The notes beneath the pieces were generated by a model, which was not told where the DNA came from, searched no databases, and saw nothing but the letters and a program-made list of their open reading frames with translations. From contig CANQMN010000001.1 in NCBI GenBank assembly GCA_947624965.1, positions 124,001 to 188,000 of the forward strand: 64,000 nt of DNA. The letters run 5' to 3'. Positions 62,334-64,000 of this stretch are shown here, one piece after another (the stretch's first letter is position 1; each line of letters opens with the position of its first letter). Made by a program: the position numbers and the translations under genes. Source of the stretch: an uncultured Clostridia bacterium (GTDB lineage Bacteria; Bacillota; Clostridia; Christensenellales; Borkfalkiaceae).

Positions 62334-63746
62334 TCAGGCGTAATAGCCGCAACAGAAGAGCCACTGGTTATCCTGCGTGGACATGAGCCTGACGCTCGAA
62401 TAGGCTTCCGCCCAGCCTTCGCCGTCGTCGAAGAGACGCTGACCGACCGCGTATGCCTGCAACGCTTCCTTCAACTCCGCCGTTACGGGGTGCGCTCCGT
62501 CCGCATTGCAATAGAGCGCGTAATTTTGGGGCGTACGAAGCGCGCCGGTGTAGAGGAAATCCGAATAGTCCTTCCCGTCTCCCTGGAAATTGATCATTTC
62601 AAACATGAAGCCGTTTCCGTCGTCCGTTTGAATAATTTCGTTGTCCTGTGTGAGCTTCGCGAAGAGGATGGCGCCGTAGACGCCGACCTTCCCCTCCTGC
62701 GCTTCCGCCGCGGTGGGCGCGGTGTAGAGATGGTAGTAGCCGTCTCCCTCGTTCCCCTCGTCGTCCGTCGTGCCGCGCGCGAACAGTTTTACCTTGCTGC
62801 CGTCGAGAATGCGCCCCGTAGAGTAGTAGAAGTAGCGGAAACTGCCGCTCGGCTGCAACACCTGCATGAGATCCTGTTCCTTCGCCAGAACTTCCTGATA
62901 GGTAGGCTCTACCGGCGGTTTGACGCCGCCGCTCGAACCGCCCCTATCCACCGTGAGCGTGAACACCACGCTGATGGGAAACTCCCCCGTGCGCGAGCTT
63001 GCATTCAAGACATAGAACACCTTCCCCGCGAGATCGTCGCGGTTGAGCCGACACTTATAGTTTCCCGTATAGGAAGCGCTCGTCGACGGGTTTACCTGCG
63101 GGGTGGCGGAATCGTTCCTGTTCCAAGAGCCGCTGACCGTGTTGCCGCTGTACCCGACGAGATGGGGCTTTACGTTGTTCTCCGTCGTACTGCACCACGT
63201 CTCGAACACGCCCGATTGCATGGTGAACCACTGTTGTTGGAGCACGCTCTGGAAGGTAACGCGGTAGGCAACGGTATCCGAGATCGAGGGATGGATGCCG
63301 GTAGGCATCGACGGCTCTCCCGTGCGGCCTGCGTAATCCACCACGCTGTAAATTTTGATCTCGACGTCCCTATGGTCGTTATCGGCGAAATAGATGTTGG
63401 GATTGTAGACGTATTGGTTGGGAAGGGAGACGAGCGTTACCGAATACTCGCCGTCCAGCCCGTCCGTCGTCGCGACGCCGTTCTCGTCGAAGGCGGCGCG
63501 GTAGGTGCTGCCGTCCTCCCCTTTCCACTGCGCCATGAGGGAAGCGGGGCGCTCGAACGCCACGCCCGTAAGTTTTACGGTGAAATCGCCGATCTCGTCT
63601 CCGCTGCCGATCCCGCCCCCGCTCGGGCGCGACGTGCTCGTATCCGAGCCGGAAGGCTTTCTGTTGACCGCCTCCTTATACGTCTCACACCCCGCGATGC
63701 AAAAGAGCATGGCTACGGAGAGGATTGCAATGAGAAATCTCTTCAT
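62334..63746 (-). CDS. hypothetical lipoprotein
   Basis: 470 residues; signal MKRFLIAILSVAMLFC with lipobox IAGC. A Ser/Gly/Pro linker (residues 30-52) precedes a beta-rich domain (DFTVKLTGVAFERPASLMAQW, GEYSVTLVSLPNQYVYNPN) and a second half with SFRYFYYSTGRILDGSKV. No family recognised. The ATG overlaps the stop codon of the upstream membrane protein gene as ATGA, so they form an operon. Confidence 0.78.
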   Translation of the reverse strand: MKRFLIAILSVAMLFCIAGCETYKEAVNRKPSGSDTSTSRPSGGGIGSGDEIGDFTVKLTGVAFERPASLMAQWKGEDGSTYRAAFDENGVATTDGLDGEYSVTLVSLPNQYVYNPNIYFADNDHRDVEIKIYSVVDYAGRTGEPSMPTGIHPSISDTVAYRVTFQSVLQQQWFTMQSGVFETWCSTTENNVKPHLVGYSGNTVSGSWNRNDSATPQVNPSTSASYTGNYKCRLNRDDLAGKVFYVLNASSRTGEFPISVVFTLTVDRGGSSGGVKPPVEPTYQEVLAKEQDLMQVLQPSGSFRYFYYSTGRILDGSKVKLFARGTTDDEGNEGDGYYHLYTAPTAAEAQEGKVGVYGAILFAKLTQDNEIIQTDDGNGFMFEMINFQGDGKDYSDFLYTGALRTPQNYALYCNADGAHPVTAELKEALQAYAVGQRLFDDGEGWAEAYSSVRLMSTQDNQWLFCCGYYA

Positions 63747-64000
63747 TGTCTGCTACCTCCCGCCTTTTTTTTATTCTTCCGCGCAAAGCCGAAGAAACTC
63801 TTGATGTCCTCCCATTTGAGTTTGCGCACCGCAACGTCCACGACGAACAGGACGGCGACGGCGATGAGAAGAGGCACCGTAAGATCGAAGGAATACGTCG
63901 CGAGATCGTCCTCGTTGTTGACGAGCGCGAGCTCCCCGTCGGTGCTGACGATCCCCCTTCCGTTGAGCGCGCGGAGCAGCTCGGAGGGATCGTACGAAGC
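63743..64000 (-). CDS. C-terminal part of a membrane protein (cut by window edge)
   Basis: The frame is open from the right edge for 85 codons. It reads ASYDPSELLRALNGRG and NNEDDLATYSFDLTV, then a transmembrane helix (PLLIAVAVLFVVDVAVRKLK) and WEDIKSFFGFARKNKKKAGG at the C-terminus. A final helix followed by a short basic tail is common in clostridial VWA-domain or glutamine-amidotransferase-like membrane proteins. That family call is tentative because only the end is visible. Confidence 0.65.
   Translation of the reverse strand, partial: ASYDPSELLRALNGRGIVSTDGELALVNNEDDLATYSFDLTVPLLIAVAVLFVVDVAVRKLKWEDIKSFFGFARKNKKKAGGSRQ

Overview
The window looks like a chromosomal segment of a GC-rich, endospore-forming member of the Bacillota (Clostridia). 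The evidence is a complete spoIIAA-spoIIAB-sigF operon, Gram-positive lipoproteins with lipoboxes, consensus TTGACA/TATAAT promoters and a five-gene tRNA cluster. Giant lipoproteins with InlB-type repeats and a one-strand polysaccharide locus would suit an uncultured gut lineage such as Christensenellales, but that placement is inference.

Layout. 0.1-6.4 kb: a GNAT-like protein, two glycosidases (GH13, GH3) and an M18 aminopeptidase divergent from them. 6.5-38.6 kb: about 21 genes, all on the minus strand and often overlapping by 1-35 nt, read from 38.6 kb towards 6.5 kb. They encode a GH43 enzyme, a 2131-residue repeat lipoprotein, a GH43 lipoprotein, an ArsR-like regulator, a sugar ABC importer (binding protein plus two permeases, no ATPase), a GH2 enzyme, an acetate-kinase-like protein, DUF2877, an MBL hydrolase, an SDR dehydrogenase, an IlvD/Edd dehydratase, a fumarate-reductase-like flavoprotein, FdrA, DUF1116, an aldose epimerase, KDPG aldolase, an SGNH esterase, a KDG kinase and a CE2-like esterase. 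The locus appears to bind and cut an acetylated glycan, import the sugars and run them through a sugar-acid pathway.

The most interesting part is inside this locus: the three-protein FdrA/DUF1116/DUF2877 set. In E. coli this set is tied to oxamate carbamoyltransferase chemistry and a carbamate kinase. Here it sits with an acetate-kinase homologue whose acyl pocket and catalytic Asp have changed, and with a dehydratase and a dehydrogenase. I propose an ATP-yielding phosphorolytic cleavage of a sugar-acid-derived keto acid, which remains to be tested.

39-48.7 kb: XRE regulators, a zinc-ribbon membrane protein with two operator-like palindromes, a CotH-kinase lipoprotein, a heterodimeric ABC exporter and the spoIIA operon. 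48.8-49.7 kb: tRNA-Met, Asp, Phe, Thr and Tyr. 49.8-52.5 kb: a predicted leaderless gene, then a low-GC cassette (promoter, 171-nt structured RNA, terminator, two small genes) flanked by a 28-bp perfect direct repeat, then a sugar O-acetyltransferase. 52.5-64 kb: C/G-rich palindromic repeats and four secreted or membrane proteins on the minus strand. One is a giant lipoprotein whose reading frame is broken exactly at a run of nine G.
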